A stretch of DNA of 38,061 bases, from NCBI RefSeq assembly GCF_000359605.1, contig NZ_APML01000023.1, positions 1-38,061 of the forward strand, read 5' to 3'. How positions within the stretch are numbered: position 1 is the first letter of the stretch; each line of letters begins with the position of its first letter. The position numbers were made by a program, and so were the translations under genes. The notes beneath the pieces are model-generated. The model was not told the DNA's origin and did not search any database. It was given only the letters and a program-made list of their open reading frames with translations. This stretch comes from Gracilibacillus halophilus YIM-C55.5. GTDB taxonomy: Bacteria; Bacillota; Bacilli; Bacillales; Amphibacillaceae. Positions 27,930 through 38,061 of the stretch are shown here, one piece after another.

Positions 27930-28596
27930 TTTCATTTTTTATATCGATATACCATTGATTATTGGCGTCAATGGAGCAAAACGAAAGGTATTTGGGTTCA
28001 GGATAACCTCGTTGTTTAATTTGTTGAATAAGCCACGTTGAATCTTTACCTAATTGTTCTAAGGCTTGATCTTGAATCCTCCCATCAACGACTAGTGGTA
28101 AAACAAGACCGTCTATATGGTTTCCAATCGAATGGTCTTGATCCTTTTCAATGATCGATAGCTTGCCAGAAGCCTCAAGTATCGCATAATCGACATCATT
28201 AATGCTTTCTGTTCCATTTTCTCGTAGTTGCTGCAACAAGTCATCAAAATTCAATCGATTTTTCTTCATTTCATATTCATCGATTTTCCCTTGCGTAATA
28301 ATGATCGACGGCTTTCCATCGAACCAAGCGCGAAACTTGGGACTTTTAAGCGAAAGCCAGGCGGTCAATCGCTGAATAAGCAACAATACCGTCATCGGAA
28401 TCACACCATAGGCGAAAAATTGCTCCAAATCTTCAATCGAAATAACGGCTACCTCGGCAATCATAATAAATACAACCATATCTAATAAACTTAATTCACC
28501 GATTTCTCGTTTTCCCATTAAACGAAAGGTCACAATAATGACGACATATGAAAAAAGTGTCCGTACGATGAGCAAAAGGGATTCTTCGAAGGACAT
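27907..28596 (-). CDS. DUF421 membrane protein (YetF/YrbG-like)
   Basis: This 229-residue protein has three N-terminal membrane helices (LLLIVRTLFSYVVIIVTFRLMGKREIG read in parts, then DMVVFIMIAEVAVISI and IPMTVLLLIQRLTAWLSL). A cytoplasmic DUF421 domain follows, with the typical GKPSIIITQGKIDEYEMKKNRL stretch (read in parts) and a second DUF421-type region. In spore formers some relatives (YetF, YdfS) act in germination; the role of this one is unknown. ATG 28596 is preferred over GTG 28605 because AAGGATGTGA precedes it. The last residues (ERGWDKTK) and the stop codon are encoded by the right arm of the repeat. Confidence 0.87.
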   Translation of the reverse strand: MSFEESLLLIVRTLFSYVVIIVTFRLMGKREIGELSLLDMVVFIMIAEVAVISIEDLEQFFAYGVIPMTVLLLIQRLTAWLSLKSPKFRAWFDGKPSIIITQGKIDEYEMKKNRLNFDDLLQQLRENGTESINDVDYAILEASGKLSIIEKDQDHSIGNHIDGLVLPLVVDGRIQDQALEQLGKDSTWLIQQIKQRGYPEPKYLSFCSIDANNQWYIDIKNERGWDKTK

Positions 28597-28670
28597 CGTT
28601 GTCACATCCTTGTTCGTTCCATCTATCCTACCTTTTCCAACTGTTGTTTGAATTATACGATGAAGACTAC

Positions 28671-29972
28671 TTATAATGGCTGTTCAAATGGAAGTAAGTA
28701 GCGAAAATAGACATAGATCGTAGCAAAAAGTAATGACAAAATAACAATCGGTATGCCATAAACCATAAACTTCATAAAGGAAATTCGTTTATTTTGTGAT
28801 TCAGCTAATCCAGCCACCACTACGTTAGCTGATGCACCAATCAACGTTCCATTTCCTCCTAAACAAGCGCCTAAGGCTAACGACCACCATAACGGATCTA
28901 AATTTGACATACCATACGTTTCAAACTCTTTTATAACAGGGATCATAGCTGCCACAAACGGAATGTTATCAACAATGCCAGAAAATAGTCCAGACGTCCA
29001 AAGTAGTAATAAAGCTGTGTTTGTCATATCTCCTTCAGTCAACCACATTATCCCTCTTGCTAGTTCATCAATTACACCAACTTCTTCTAACCCACCAACT
29101 AACATGAACAATCCAATAAAGAAAAATAAAGTCACCCACTCCACTTGTTGAAAAATTGCTTCTGTGTCTACTTCTTTTTCACTTATAATGAGCAATAATA
29201 AAGCACCACATAAGGCGATAAGTGTTAAATCAATGTGAAACACTGGGTGAAGCAAAAAACCTGTAATCGTTAACAATAAAATTGAGATGGATTGATAGAG
29301 CAATGGCGATATTTTGATATAACTTACCTCATCCATGGCCATTAACTGCTTTACATGTTCATGATCAATTTGACGTAATTGTTTACGAAACAGAAGGATC
29401 AACACGAACAACATGATAACAAATAAAAACATCGAAATCGGTGCAGTATGTTGAATAAACGAAACAAAGGTCAAATGCGATACCGCTTGACCAATCATAA
29501 TATTGGGTGGATCACCGATTAGCGTTGCTGTTCCACCGATATTGGCACTAAAAATAATTGTTAGTAAATACGGAAAAGCAGGTAATTTTAATAAATCAGT
29601 CAACGTTAATATGACAGGAACAAATAACAAAACAGTCGTGACATTGTCTAACAGAGCTGAACCAATTGCTGTTAAGACAGCAATCCCAACTAAGAGAGGA
29701 ACGGGCTTTCCGTTGACGGTTTTAGCAAGCCAAATAGCAACAAACGTGAATACACCCGTTTTTTTGGTAATTGCAACGAGGACCATCATCGCAAATAATA
29801 AAGCAACTGTTTGCCAATCAATATAACTTTGAACAGCGTCTTCCCACTGATAGACGCCGGTTAATAGAAGCAATAACCCTCCAGATAGTGCCACAAGTGC
29901 GCGATTTATTTTTTCCATCATAATAAAAATGTAACTCACGACAAATACCGCTACTGCCATAACAACTGCCAT
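28671..29972 (-). CDS. ArsB/NhaD-superfamily ion transporter
   Basis: This 433-residue integral membrane protein of the ion transporter superfamily (ArsB, NhaD, P-protein) has about 11-12 hydrophobic helices. Two inverted halves each carry a re-entrant signature: ALLDNVTTVLLFVPVIL with GGTATLIGDPPNIMIG in the first, and GIVDNIPFVAAMIPVI with CLGGNGTLIGASANVVVAG in the second. Substrate cannot be told from sequence: Na+/H+ exchange, arsenite or organic anions are all possible, and no arsenic genes are nearby. ATG 29972 is preferred because GGGAGGAG precedes it by 7 nt; the frame is open to 30023. B. subtilis lacks a gene here between yrbG and yrzE, so it is probably an insertion. Confidence 0.88.
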   Translation of the reverse strand: MAVVMAVAVFVVSYIFIMMEKINRALVALSGGLLLLLTGVYQWEDAVQSYIDWQTVALLFAMMVLVAITKKTGVFTFVAIWLAKTVNGKPVPLLVGIAVLTAIGSALLDNVTTVLLFVPVILTLTDLLKLPAFPYLLTIIFSANIGGTATLIGDPPNIMIGQAVSHLTFVSFIQHTAPISMFLFVIMLFVLILLFRKQLRQIDHEHVKQLMAMDEVSYIKISPLLYQSISILLLTITGFLLHPVFHIDLTLIALCGALLLLIISEKEVDTEAIFQQVEWVTLFFFIGLFMLVGGLEEVGVIDELARGIMWLTEGDMTNTALLLLWTSGLFSGIVDNIPFVAAMIPVIKEFETYGMSNLDPLWWSLALGACLGGNGTLIGASANVVVAGLAESQNKRISFMKFMVYGIPIVILSLLFATIYVYFRYLLPFEQPL

Positions 29973-30190
29973 TAATGCTCTCCTCCCTATTCTGATGTTG
30001 ACAAGCCGCCGTGCTATTTTCATTTATATTCATGACGAGGACAAACTATTCAATAGGAATCTGTCAACGAACGTCTATTTCTCAAAGACAAGCATAAATA
30101 TAAACAAAAGAATGACTTATTTGTTATCAGCGATTTCTCTTCTGGAACAAATTCGAATAAACTTGAGCCATTTGATAGGAGGTGTCAAAT

Positions 30191-30565
30191 ATGAAAACAT
30201 TTGTCAGTGTTCTCTATGGTTGGTTAAGTATTTTGTTCATTTTGCTTCTTTCTAGTCTCCTTTTGGCGTTCATGTTACGCTTTACATCACTAGGCGAATC
30301 AACTTTAGCATGGACGACATTATTCGTAAGTTTTATAGCATTATTCGCTGGTGGATTTATTGCAGGAGTGAAATCAAAACAAAAAGGGATTCTTGTGGGT
30401 GTGCTTACAAGTCTAATGTTTACACTATTTGTTCTACTCTATCGCTATCTTGGATTAGACACTGGTTTCACTATTGAAAACATGATTCATCACATGTTTT
30501 ATCTATTGTTGGCAATGCTTGGAGCGATACTTGGTGTGAATTTATCATCTGAAGAAACAGCATAA
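30191..30565 (+). CDS. TIGR04086-family small membrane protein (YrzE-like)
   Basis: This 124-residue protein is made of four hydrophobic helices (VLYGWLSILFILLLSSLLLAF, TTLFVSFIALFAGGFIAGV, KGILVGVLTSLMFTLFVLLY and HMFYLLLAMLGAILGVNLS, read as separate segments). This matches the TIGR04086 family seen in Firmicutes next to yajC. Function is unknown. ATG 30191 has AGGAGGTG at ideal spacing; GTG 30182 overlaps that site. It converges on yajC. Confidence 0.82.
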   Translation: MKTFVSVLYGWLSILFILLLSSLLLAFMLRFTSLGESTLAWTTLFVSFIALFAGGFIAGVKSKQKGILVGVLTSLMFTLFVLLYRYLGLDTGFTIENMIHHMFYLLLAMLGAILGVNLSSEETA

Positions 30566-30636
30566 TCAAACAATGATCCAGTCAAAATTTTTTATAAAGA
30601 TTCGTATGAGTAAATGCAAACTTCTCACGAAAAAAA

Positions 30637-30698
30637 AGAAGAACATTCAAACATGATCGCTAGTTGAGTAACTAACTGAACATGTTGAATGTTCTTCT
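30637..30698. terminator. Bidirectional terminator between YrzE-like gene and yajC
   Basis: AGAAGAACATTCAA (30637-30650) and TTGAATGTTCTTCT (30685-30698) form a perfect 14-bp stem. Eight Ts follow on the minus strand. It ends the ruvA-to-yajC operon. Confidence 0.9.
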
Positions 30699-30705
30699 GT
30701 CATTA

Positions 30706-30972
30706 TTAGGATTGTTCAACGATCTCACGTACTGCTGAGCGATCGTATGTAAGTTTTGAACCATCACCAGCTTCAAGTACGAGTGAATTTTCATCAATGG
30801 CATGCACCGTAGCATGTAAACCACCAATGGTTATAACCTTATCCCCTTTTTTCAGATCTGATTGCATCTGACGCACTTGTTTCTGTTTCTTTTGTTGTGG
30901 TCGAATCAATAAGAAGTAAAAAATTACAACCATTAAGACGATTGGTGCTAAATTGAGTAGAATTGCATCCAC
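30706..30972 (-). CDS. yajC: Preprotein translocase accessory subunit YajC
   Basis: YajC associates with SecDF and the Sec channel. The 88-residue protein has one N-terminal membrane helix (LAPIVLMVVIFYFLLIRP), then the invariant RPQQKKQKQ and the KKGDKVITIGGLHATV beta domain. It is the last gene of the ruvA-ruvB-DUF2905-queA-tgt run, 21 bp after tgt, and lies immediately before a strong terminator. Confidence 0.96.
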   Translation of the reverse strand: MDAILLNLAPIVLMVVIFYFLLIRPQQKKQKQVRQMQSDLKKGDKVITIGGLHATVHAIDENSLVLEAGDGSKLTYDRSAVREIVEQS

Positions 30973-30993
30973 AGATACCCCCTCCTTTCTATC

Positions 30994-33194
<2,201 letters not shown>

Positions 33195-33210
33195 ATTGCT
33201 TATCTCCTTT

Positions 33211-33411
33211 TTATTTAAAACGTCCTATAATATAAAAAATCAAAGTTAAAATAACACTGACAACGATCGAAGTCATGATCGGAAAATGGAATGAGAAATT
33301 TCCTTTTTTAAAACTTATATCTCCTGGTAATTTTCCAATAAAGGTCCATAAGAGCCCGATAAGAATGAAAACAACCCCTATAACAATAAAGATTTTCCCA
33401 AATCCCGTCAA
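33211..33411 (-). CDS. DUF2905 small membrane protein
   Basis: This 66-residue protein has two membrane helices ([19 protein letters not shown] and [16 protein letters not shown]) around the conserved [19 protein letters not shown] loop, the DUF2905 signature. Function is unknown. The start is TTG 33411, sharing TTGA with the ruvB stop (4-nt overlap), and GGAGGTG lies 8 nt upstream inside ruvB; this indicates translational coupling. It is usually found with ruvAB-queA in Bacilli and Clostridia. Confidence 0.87.
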   Translation of the reverse strand: MTGFGKIFIVIGVVFILIGLLWTFIGKLPGDISFKKGNFSFHFPIMTSIVVSVILTLIFYIIGRFK

Positions 33412-34409
33412 GTATGAGGCACCTCCCGATTTAAGTGGGTATACGCTTTATCTGTTACTAAACGACCACGTGGTGTGCGTTGAATGTATCCTTCTTGTAG
33501 CAGATACGGCTCGTACACATCTTCAATCGTTTGTGATTCTTCTCCTACAGAAGCAGCAATTGTATCTAAACCAACTGGCCCACCTCTAAACCCATCTATA
33601 ATCGCTAAAAGTAATTTATGATCAATGTGATCCAAACCTGATTGATCAACTTGTAACATCTCTAATGCTTTTTGCGTTGTTTCTATCGATATCGATGTTT
33701 CCCCTTTTACTTGCGAAATATCACGGACACGTTTCAATAACCGATTAGCAATCCGTGGCGTCCCACGAGAGCGTCTAGCAATTTCAAGAGCAGCACCTTT
33801 ATCAATGGATACAGCAAAAATTTCAGACGTTCGCTCCACAATATCGCACAGATCATCGACTTCATAAAATTCTAATCGGCTTAAAACACCAAATCGATCA
33901 CGTAATGGAGCGGTGAGAAGTCCCGCTCTTGTCGTGGCACCTACCAATGTGAAAGGTGGTAAATCCAATTGCACACTTCGCGCACTCGGTCCTGAACCAA
34001 TGACAATATCCAAACAAAAATCTTCCATAGCTGGGTATAGAATTTCTTCAACAGCGCGTGGGAGCCGATGAATTTCATCAATAAATAATACATCCCCTAC
34101 TTCCAATGAGGATAGAATCGCCGCTAAATCGCCTGATCGTTCGACGGCTGGACCAGATGTCGATTTGAACTGCACACCCATTTCATTAGCAATAATTTGT
34201 GCCATTGTCGTTTTTCCTAACCCAGGTGGACCATATAATAGAACATGATCAAGCGGTTCATTACGCATTTTTGCCGCTTCAATAAAGATCGAAAGGTTCT
34301 CTTTCGCTTTATGTTGTCCAATATATTGCTTTAATACTTTCGGACGAAGGCTCAGTTCTTCCGTTTCTTCATCAGCCTGAACTTCTCCAGATATAATTCG
34401 CTCATCCAT
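33408..34409 (-). CDS. ruvB: Holliday junction DNA helicase RuvB
   Basis: RuvB is the hexameric AAA+ motor that drives branch migration of Holliday junctions with RuvA. The 333-residue protein has Walker [10 protein letters not shown] near residue 60, Walker B FIDEIHRL, sensor 1 ([10 protein letters not shown]), an arginine finger region (LRDRFG) and the C-terminal winged helix ([16 protein letters not shown]). AAAGGAG precedes ATG 34409. It follows ruvA by 18 bp. Confidence 0.98.
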   Translation of the reverse strand: MDERIISGEVQADEETEELSLRPKVLKQYIGQHKAKENLSIFIEAAKMRNEPLDHVLLYGPPGLGKTTMAQIIANEMGVQFKSTSGPAVERSGDLAAILSSLEVGDVLFIDEIHRLPRAVEEILYPAMEDFCLDIVIGSGPSARSVQLDLPPFTLVGATTRAGLLTAPLRDRFGVLSRLEFYEVDDLCDIVERTSEIFAVSIDKGAALEIARRSRGTPRIANRLLKRVRDISQVKGETSISIETTQKALEMLQVDQSGLDHIDHKLLLAIIDGFRGGPVGLDTIAASVGEESQTIEDVYEPYLLQEGYIQRTPRGRLVTDKAYTHLNREVPHT

Positions 34410-34427
34410 CGGTGTGCTCCTTTCTGC

Positions 34428-35033
34428 TTATTTCATCATTAAAGAGAGACCTTTTTTAATATACACATCCGGTTGGTCTGTTTGTTCTTCTACCAATTTT
34501 GGTTTTATTTGATTAATTTCTTTCTCCGAATATCCTAAAGCTTTTAGTGCTTCGATGGCTTCTAATAATGCTTGATTGTCACTTGTATCATGCTGAGTTT
34601 GTTCATTTACCACTTCTGTTGCATCAGGTGCTGTAAATGGTAACTTTCCTTTTAGGTCTAAAATCATTTGTCGTGCTGTTTTTTTCCCGACTCCTGGAAA
34701 ACTCGTCAGAAATTTCTCGTCTTCTTGTTCGATCGCAACGACCACGTCACCAACAGAAGCGGCAGCTAAAATTGCTAATGCCCCTTTCGGCCCAACACCA
34801 GAAACGTTTAAGATTTGTGAGAATAGTTGCTTTTCATCTGGTGTTTTGAACCCATAAAGCATTTGCGCGTCCTCTCGAATATAATGAAATGTATGTATTT
34901 TTACGATTTCTCCTATTTTTGACTGAAAATCATAAGGATTGGCGTAAATGACTTCATAACCAATACCATTTGTTTCAATAATCACTGCTTGATCATTGAT
35001 ATCTTCAACATTTCCTTTTATATATGCTATCAT
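34428..35033 (-). CDS. ruvA: Holliday junction-binding protein RuvA
   Basis: RuvA tetramers bind four-way junctions and load RuvB. The 201-residue protein has the N-terminal OB fold (MIAYIKGNVEDI, FHYIREDAQMLYGF), two helix-hairpin-helix motifs (ILNVSGVGPKGALAIL and LTSFPGVGKKTARQMI), an acidic linker and the C-terminal RuvB-binding domain (EALKALGYSEKEINQI). AGGGGA precedes ATG 35033. It is the first gene of the six-gene minus-strand operon and has a promoter with a LexA-like box upstream. Confidence 0.98.
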   Translation of the reverse strand: MIAYIKGNVEDINDQAVIIETNGIGYEVIYANPYDFQSKIGEIVKIHTFHYIREDAQMLYGFKTPDEKQLFSQILNVSGVGPKGALAILAAASVGDVVVAIEQEDEKFLTSFPGVGKKTARQMILDLKGKLPFTAPDATEVVNEQTQHDTSDNQALLEAIEALKALGYSEKEINQIKPKLVEEQTDQPDVYIKKGLSLMMK

Positions 35034-35061
35034 GGTCGATTCCCCTATCTGTTCACAGAAT

Positions 35062-35075
35062 GAATCATATGTTCG
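35062..35075 (-). promoter_or_regulatory. LexA (SOS) box at ruvA
   Basis: CGAACATATGATTC on the minus strand matches the Gram-positive SOS box CGAACRNRYGTTYC with one mismatch. It sits at the predicted start of transcription, where LexA would block RNA polymerase; B. subtilis ruvAB is also in the LexA regulon. Confidence 0.75.
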
Positions 35076-35081
35076 TATTTT

Positions 35082-35110
35082 ATCATAGCTTACATGCCGG
35101 TATGATTCAA
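35082..35110 (-). promoter_or_regulatory. Sigma-A promoter of the ruvA operon
   Basis: The minus strand has TTGAAT (35105-35110), a 17-bp spacer and TATGAT (35082-35087). Predicted initiation is near 35075, overlapping the SOS box. Confidence 0.82.
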
Positions 35111-35225
35111 GTTTATCCTGTTAAAGAACGGATATTATTTTGATCGTTATAAGCAAATCAAATGCTTTGTTCCTACTTTCTATGATACATTATATCAATG
35201 AATATGAAAAAAGGATGAACAATCT

Positions 35226-36374
35226 ATGACAAATCGTAAACAAATCACATTTTTGAAAGCGCTAACTTTATTTAACGCAAGTAACAAAGGACTTATCTTA
35301 CCGTTTTTACCATTATTTTTAACGTACCGTGATTTCTCCTCCGTTGAAATCGGTATGATCATGGGCATCGCCCCCATGGCAAGCATTATTGCTCAACCTT
35401 TTTTCGGTTATATCAGTGATCGATATAAAACGATTAAAGGTTTGCTCATTCTCCTTTACTTGGCCGTAATGGCGATTAGTTTTAGTATCTTTTTTCAGAC
35501 ATCGTTTGTGGTCGTTTTTCTTTCATTTATTTTGTTTCACTTTGTCATGTCACCAGTAGCACCTTTACTTGATAGCATGGCCATTAAATCACTGGGCAAA
35601 AATAGGCGCGGTGATTACGGAAAAATTCGTTTATGGGGATCAGTTGGTTTTGCTTCAACAGCTGTTCTTTCCGGTCCAGTATTAGATTGGATTGGAATTG
35701 AGAAAATTTATATTGTCTTTTGGTTTCTCATTCTTGTGGTTATTTTCTTAACCTGCTTTTTAAAAGATCAAAACCATTCCTCACAACCTGTAACATTAAC
35801 TGGTGTCAAGGAAGTGTTTCGGACAAAGCCTTTTATGTTTTTCTTATTTTTATGTTTTCTTGTGATTATTCCTCATCGCATGAATGACACGATGTTAGTA
35901 CTACATTTAGAGGGATTAGGAGCAAGTACATTAATGATTGGTCTTGCATGGTCTTTAGCGGCGTTCAGCGAAGTTCCCGTCTTTTATTATTTATCAAGTC
36001 AAGTCATGAAATATAATCATTTATTTTTACTCGGTTTGATTGCACTCTTTTATTCTATTCGTTGGATATTATATGCAACGATTGATTCAGCAGCATGGAT
36101 TACATTTTTACAAATTTCGCAAGGGATTACATTTGGATTATTTTGGTTAGTTGCCTTACAGACGGCGGTTCACTTTGTTCCTAACCATTTACGAAGTACA
36201 GGACAGGCATTGCTCGCATCAACATGTTTTGGACTTGGTGGTGCAGTCGGCGGGACATTGGGAGGCTCTGTATTAGATGTTTTTGGCTCATCAAGCATGT
36301 ATTTCGTAATGGCTGCTTTTTCTTCCCTAGCGATGATCGGTATTTTCATTACATATAAGCGATATCACCAGTAA
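35226..36374 (+). CDS. Major facilitator superfamily transporter (MFS_1-like)
   Basis: This 382-residue protein has 12 predicted membrane helices and the MFS loop 2-3 signature GYISDRYKTIKG. Overall it resembles the LacY/HcaT/nucleoside symporter-like group (FNASNKGLILPFLPLFLTYRDFSSVEIGM read in parts; RGDYGKIRLWGSVGF). The substrate is unknown. B. subtilis carries a different MFS gene (csbX) near bofC; I cannot say whether this is its functional replacement. AAAAGGATG precedes ATG 35226. It is divergent from ruvA and converges on bofC. Confidence 0.85.
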   Translation: MTNRKQITFLKALTLFNASNKGLILPFLPLFLTYRDFSSVEIGMIMGIAPMASIIAQPFFGYISDRYKTIKGLLILLYLAVMAISFSIFFQTSFVVVFLSFILFHFVMSPVAPLLDSMAIKSLGKNRRGDYGKIRLWGSVGFASTAVLSGPVLDWIGIEKIYIVFWFLILVVIFLTCFLKDQNHSSQPVTLTGVKEVFRTKPFMFFLFLCFLVIIPHRMNDTMLVLHLEGLGASTLMIGLAWSLAAFSEVPVFYYLSSQVMKYNHLFLLGLIALFYSIRWILYATIDSAAWITFLQISQGITFGLFWLVALQTAVHFVPNHLRSTGQALLASTCFGLGGAVGGTLGGSVLDVFGSSSMYFVMAAFSSLAMIGIFITYKRYHQ

Positions 36375-36387
36375 CCATTAAAAATGT

Positions 36388-36500
36388 GGATGGGACAAGT
36401 GGTCATTAGACATGTAACAGGTTATAAACATAACGTCACTGAAAAAATAACTCGCTTGACTGGGGATCAACATTCTTCCTATTTATTTTATGCCCCATCC
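36388..36500. repeat. Long inverted repeat between MFS gene and bofC
   Basis: GGATGGGACA (36388-36397) pairs with TGCCCCATCC (36491-36500) with one A-C mismatch across about 90 bp. Like the repeat at 27.7 kb, one arm overlaps the 3' end of a gene (bofC) and the arm contains TGGGACA. It may be a diverged relative and a bidirectional terminator. Confidence 0.5.
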
Positions 36501-37057
36501 CCATTGACTGCTTTTGTGTCTTGATAAGGACGATAAGTCTCTAGAACGTTTGTGTAGTCTTGCTTTGAGTTTATTTTGATACCTTCTTTTAATTGGTTAT
36601 ATAAACGAGTCTCTAATTCTTCTGTTTCAATCTGATAAAAAGACTGTACAGCAGCGTCATTAACAGGCACACCTTCAAAAATCGTTAATATACCATCTTT
36701 TATTCCGAAATAACCATGCGCTTTGGTATATGGCGAAATGTCATCAATCTGTTGTCTAAAATGAACGTGTCCCTGCGATTGATCCACTAGATTCCATTCT
36801 TGATAACTAGCCCAAAAATCTGGCATGGAAAGTACAGTTTCCGTTTTTTGTTCTTTTTCAACTTTTCCGTCTATATAATGCTTCTCTAAGGTGACTTCAA
36901 TCTTTACTGGTTGATTGGCAACCACAGCCGTATTTTCCTCAGTATTCACTTCGACGTTCGACTTGTCATCGGAACGCGATTCGACAAAGGTATAGCTGGC
37001 AAGAGTTGCTACCATAAGTATGCTTAATATCGTTATGTGTACCCAATATCGTTTCAT
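36488..37057 (-). CDS. bofC: Forespore intermembrane protein BofC
   Basis: BofC inhibits autoprocessing of the SpoIVB protease in the space between forespore and mother cell, setting the time of sigma-K activation. The 189-residue protein has a signal/anchor (WVHITILSILMVATLASYTF). The family region follows: IEVTLEKHYIDGKVEKEQKTE (read in parts), LPDFW-like MPDFWASYQEWNLVDQS and FGIKDGILTIFEG. ATG 37057 is chosen over the first codon of the open frame (37078) because AGGAGGG precedes it. The start codon and this site lie inside a strong inverted repeat. The C-terminal NGDGA overlaps the downstream repeat arm. Confidence 0.9.
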   Translation of the reverse strand: MKRYWVHITILSILMVATLASYTFVESRSDDKSNVEVNTEENTAVVANQPVKIEVTLEKHYIDGKVEKEQKTETVLSMPDFWASYQEWNLVDQSQGHVHFRQQIDDISPYTKAHGYFGIKDGILTIFEGVPVNDAAVQSFYQIETEELETRLYNQLKEGIKINSKQDYTNVLETYRPYQDTKAVNGDGA

Positions 37058-37102
37058 CGGACACCCTCCTATGAACATAGGTTACTATTAGGATGTCCGA
37101 TG
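37055..37102 (-). promoter_or_regulatory. Inverted repeat sequestering the bofC start
   Basis: On the minus strand CATCGGACA (37094-37102) is perfectly complementary to TGTCCGATG (37055-37063), which includes the bofC ATG. TCCT inside it can pair with AGGA of the ribosome-binding site. A competing inner stem CCTATG/CATAGG also exists. In RNA this would hide both start signals. Confidence 0.6.
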
Positions 37103-37156
37103 TTTCGCATTTTAAACATCATTAAAAGATTTCATTTTCATTGATATCATATAAAC

Positions 37157-37906
37157 TTATAGCTGTGCCATGGTCTCTTCATCGGCATCTAAATTATGAT
37201 ACACTTCTTGCACATCTTCCATATCTTCGATCATGTTAACAAGCTTAATCATTTTGCTTTTATCTTGATCTTCAATACTAGAAAATGTTTGCGGCATCAT
37301 TGTCACTTCTGCTGTATCAAGAATAAATCCACTTTCTTCTAGGTTCGAGCGCACATCAGTAAACTGATCAGGATCGGTATAAATTTCATAAGCGCCATCG
37401 GTTGTTTCCATTTCTTCTGCACCTGCTTCAATCGCTTCTAACATCATGTCATCTTCATCGGCATCCGTTTGGTTTTGGTCAATAGCAATATATCCTTTAC
37501 GATCAAACATAAAAGCAACACAGCCATTTTCACCTAAATTTCCGCCATTTTTACTAAAAGCGTGACGTAGTTCAGACGCGGTACGATTTTTATTATCTGT
37601 TAAAACTTCAACCATCACAGCTATACCACCTGGACCATAACCTTCATATGTCAATTCTTCATAGTTCGCACCATCTAAATCCCCGGTCGCTTTCTTTATG
37701 GCACGGTCAATATTTTCATTTGGCATATTGTTCGCTTTTGCTTTATCCACTGCTGTACGCAAAGCGGGATTCATTTCTTGATCCCCACCGCCCTGTTTAG
37801 CTGCAACGTATATATCTTTTGCAAGTTTCATGAAAATTTTCCCGCGTTTTGCATCTTGTGCATTTTTCCGTCGTTGAATATTCTTCCATTTTGAATGTCC
37901 TGCCAT
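37157..37906 (-). CDS. yebC: YebC/PmpR-family protein (TACO1-like)
   Basis: This 249-residue protein is of the YebC family, long described as a DNA-binding regulator and more recently linked to relief of ribosome stalling at proline stretches. The N-terminus [25 protein letters not shown] (read in parts), the [25 protein letters not shown] core and [21 protein letters not shown] (read in parts) are diagnostic. GAGAGGTG lies upstream of ATG 37906. The length is close to the usual 240. In B. subtilis the orthologue yrbC is also downstream of the ruvAB-bofC region. Confidence 0.95.
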   Translation of the reverse strand: MAGHSKWKNIQRRKNAQDAKRGKIFMKLAKDIYVAAKQGGGDQEMNPALRTAVDKAKANNMPNENIDRAIKKATGDLDGANYEELTYEGYGPGGIAVMVEVLTDNKNRTASELRHAFSKNGGNLGENGCVAFMFDRKGYIAIDQNQTDADEDDMMLEAIEAGAEEMETTDGAYEIYTDPDQFTDVRSNLEESGFILDTAEVTMMPQTFSSIEDQDKSKMIKLVNMIEDMEDVQEVYHNLDADEETMAQL

Positions 37907-38061
37907 CTATTTTCACCTCTCCATCAAACTACAAGTTTCCTCTTTTACTTTATCATAAGTTCATATCCTTGAAAAATTTGTACGCACAATACCAATTCTG
38001 AAATGAAAATTTACGGGGAAATCTCTTGGTCGGTCTACACGGATTTCCTGGTAAATCACAT

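Noticed and set aside
29973..30023. Longer start for the ArsB/NhaD transporter at 30023
   Set aside because: GGGAGGAG inside this stretch is the ribosome-binding site of ATG 29972.
37907..38061. Coding sequence at the right window edge
   Set aside because: No ORF, ribosome-binding site or RNA structure could be supported in these 155 bp.

Overview
This window is a low-GC Firmicutes chromosome segment from an endospore-forming member of the Bacillaceae. Sporulation genes (spoVB, bofC, an RsfA-type regulator), a fused secDF, a T-box leader and B. subtilis-like gene order support this. It resembles Gracilibacillus, Amphibacillus or Virgibacillus relatives more than B. subtilis itself, but the genus cannot be fixed from the sequence alone. 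Nearly everything is conserved housekeeping backbone, laid out as in the recD2-to-yebC region of B. subtilis.

Layout. (1) 1-5.9 kb, minus strand: recD2 (cut by the window edge), a TPR protein, mnmA, its partner cysteine desulfurase and cymR. (2) 6.0-8.2 kb, plus strand: rarA (single-base frameshift) and an RsfA-type regulator, followed by two palindromic repeat elements. (3) 8.6-12.35 kb, minus strand: 6S-1 RNA with its own promoter and terminator, aspS (single-base frameshift), hisS and a T-box leader whose specifier reads best as AAC (Asn). (4) 12.4-15.8 kb, minus strand: a small accessory operon (lipoprotein sugar-binding protein, cytoplasmic pectin methylesterase, AraC regulator) with a full match to the CcpA cre consensus at its promoter. 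It is inserted between the hisS leader and the amidase region. (5) 15.9-17.04 kb: a 54-residue small ORF divergent from a secreted SH3b-amidase. (6) 17.1-26.0 kb, minus strand: dtd, relA, apt, recJ, a LapA-like gene, secDF, comN. (7) spoVB on the plus strand, converging on a DUF421 gene through a 244-bp nested repeat. Then come an ArsB/NhaD-type transporter and a small membrane protein. (8) 30.7-35.1 kb, minus strand: ruvA-ruvB-DUF2905-queA-tgt-yajC, from a sigma-A promoter with a LexA-like box. (9) an MFS transporter, bofC with a start-codon-sequestering inverted repeat, and yebC.

Functional themes are tRNA charging and modification (aspS, hisS, mnmA with its desulfurase, tgt, queA, dtd), genome maintenance (recD2, rarA, recJ, ruvAB), stringent response and purine salvage (relA, apt), export (secDF, yajC) and sporulation. 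The most notable non-coding items are the 6S-1 RNA, identified by its product-RNA template, the Asn-type T-box on hisS-aspS, the cre-controlled pectin cassette, the repeats that provide the C-termini and stop codons of two convergent genes, and the bofC hairpin. I found no clearly novel multi-gene defence or metabolic system, no CRISPR array, no tRNA or rRNA gene and no transposase.
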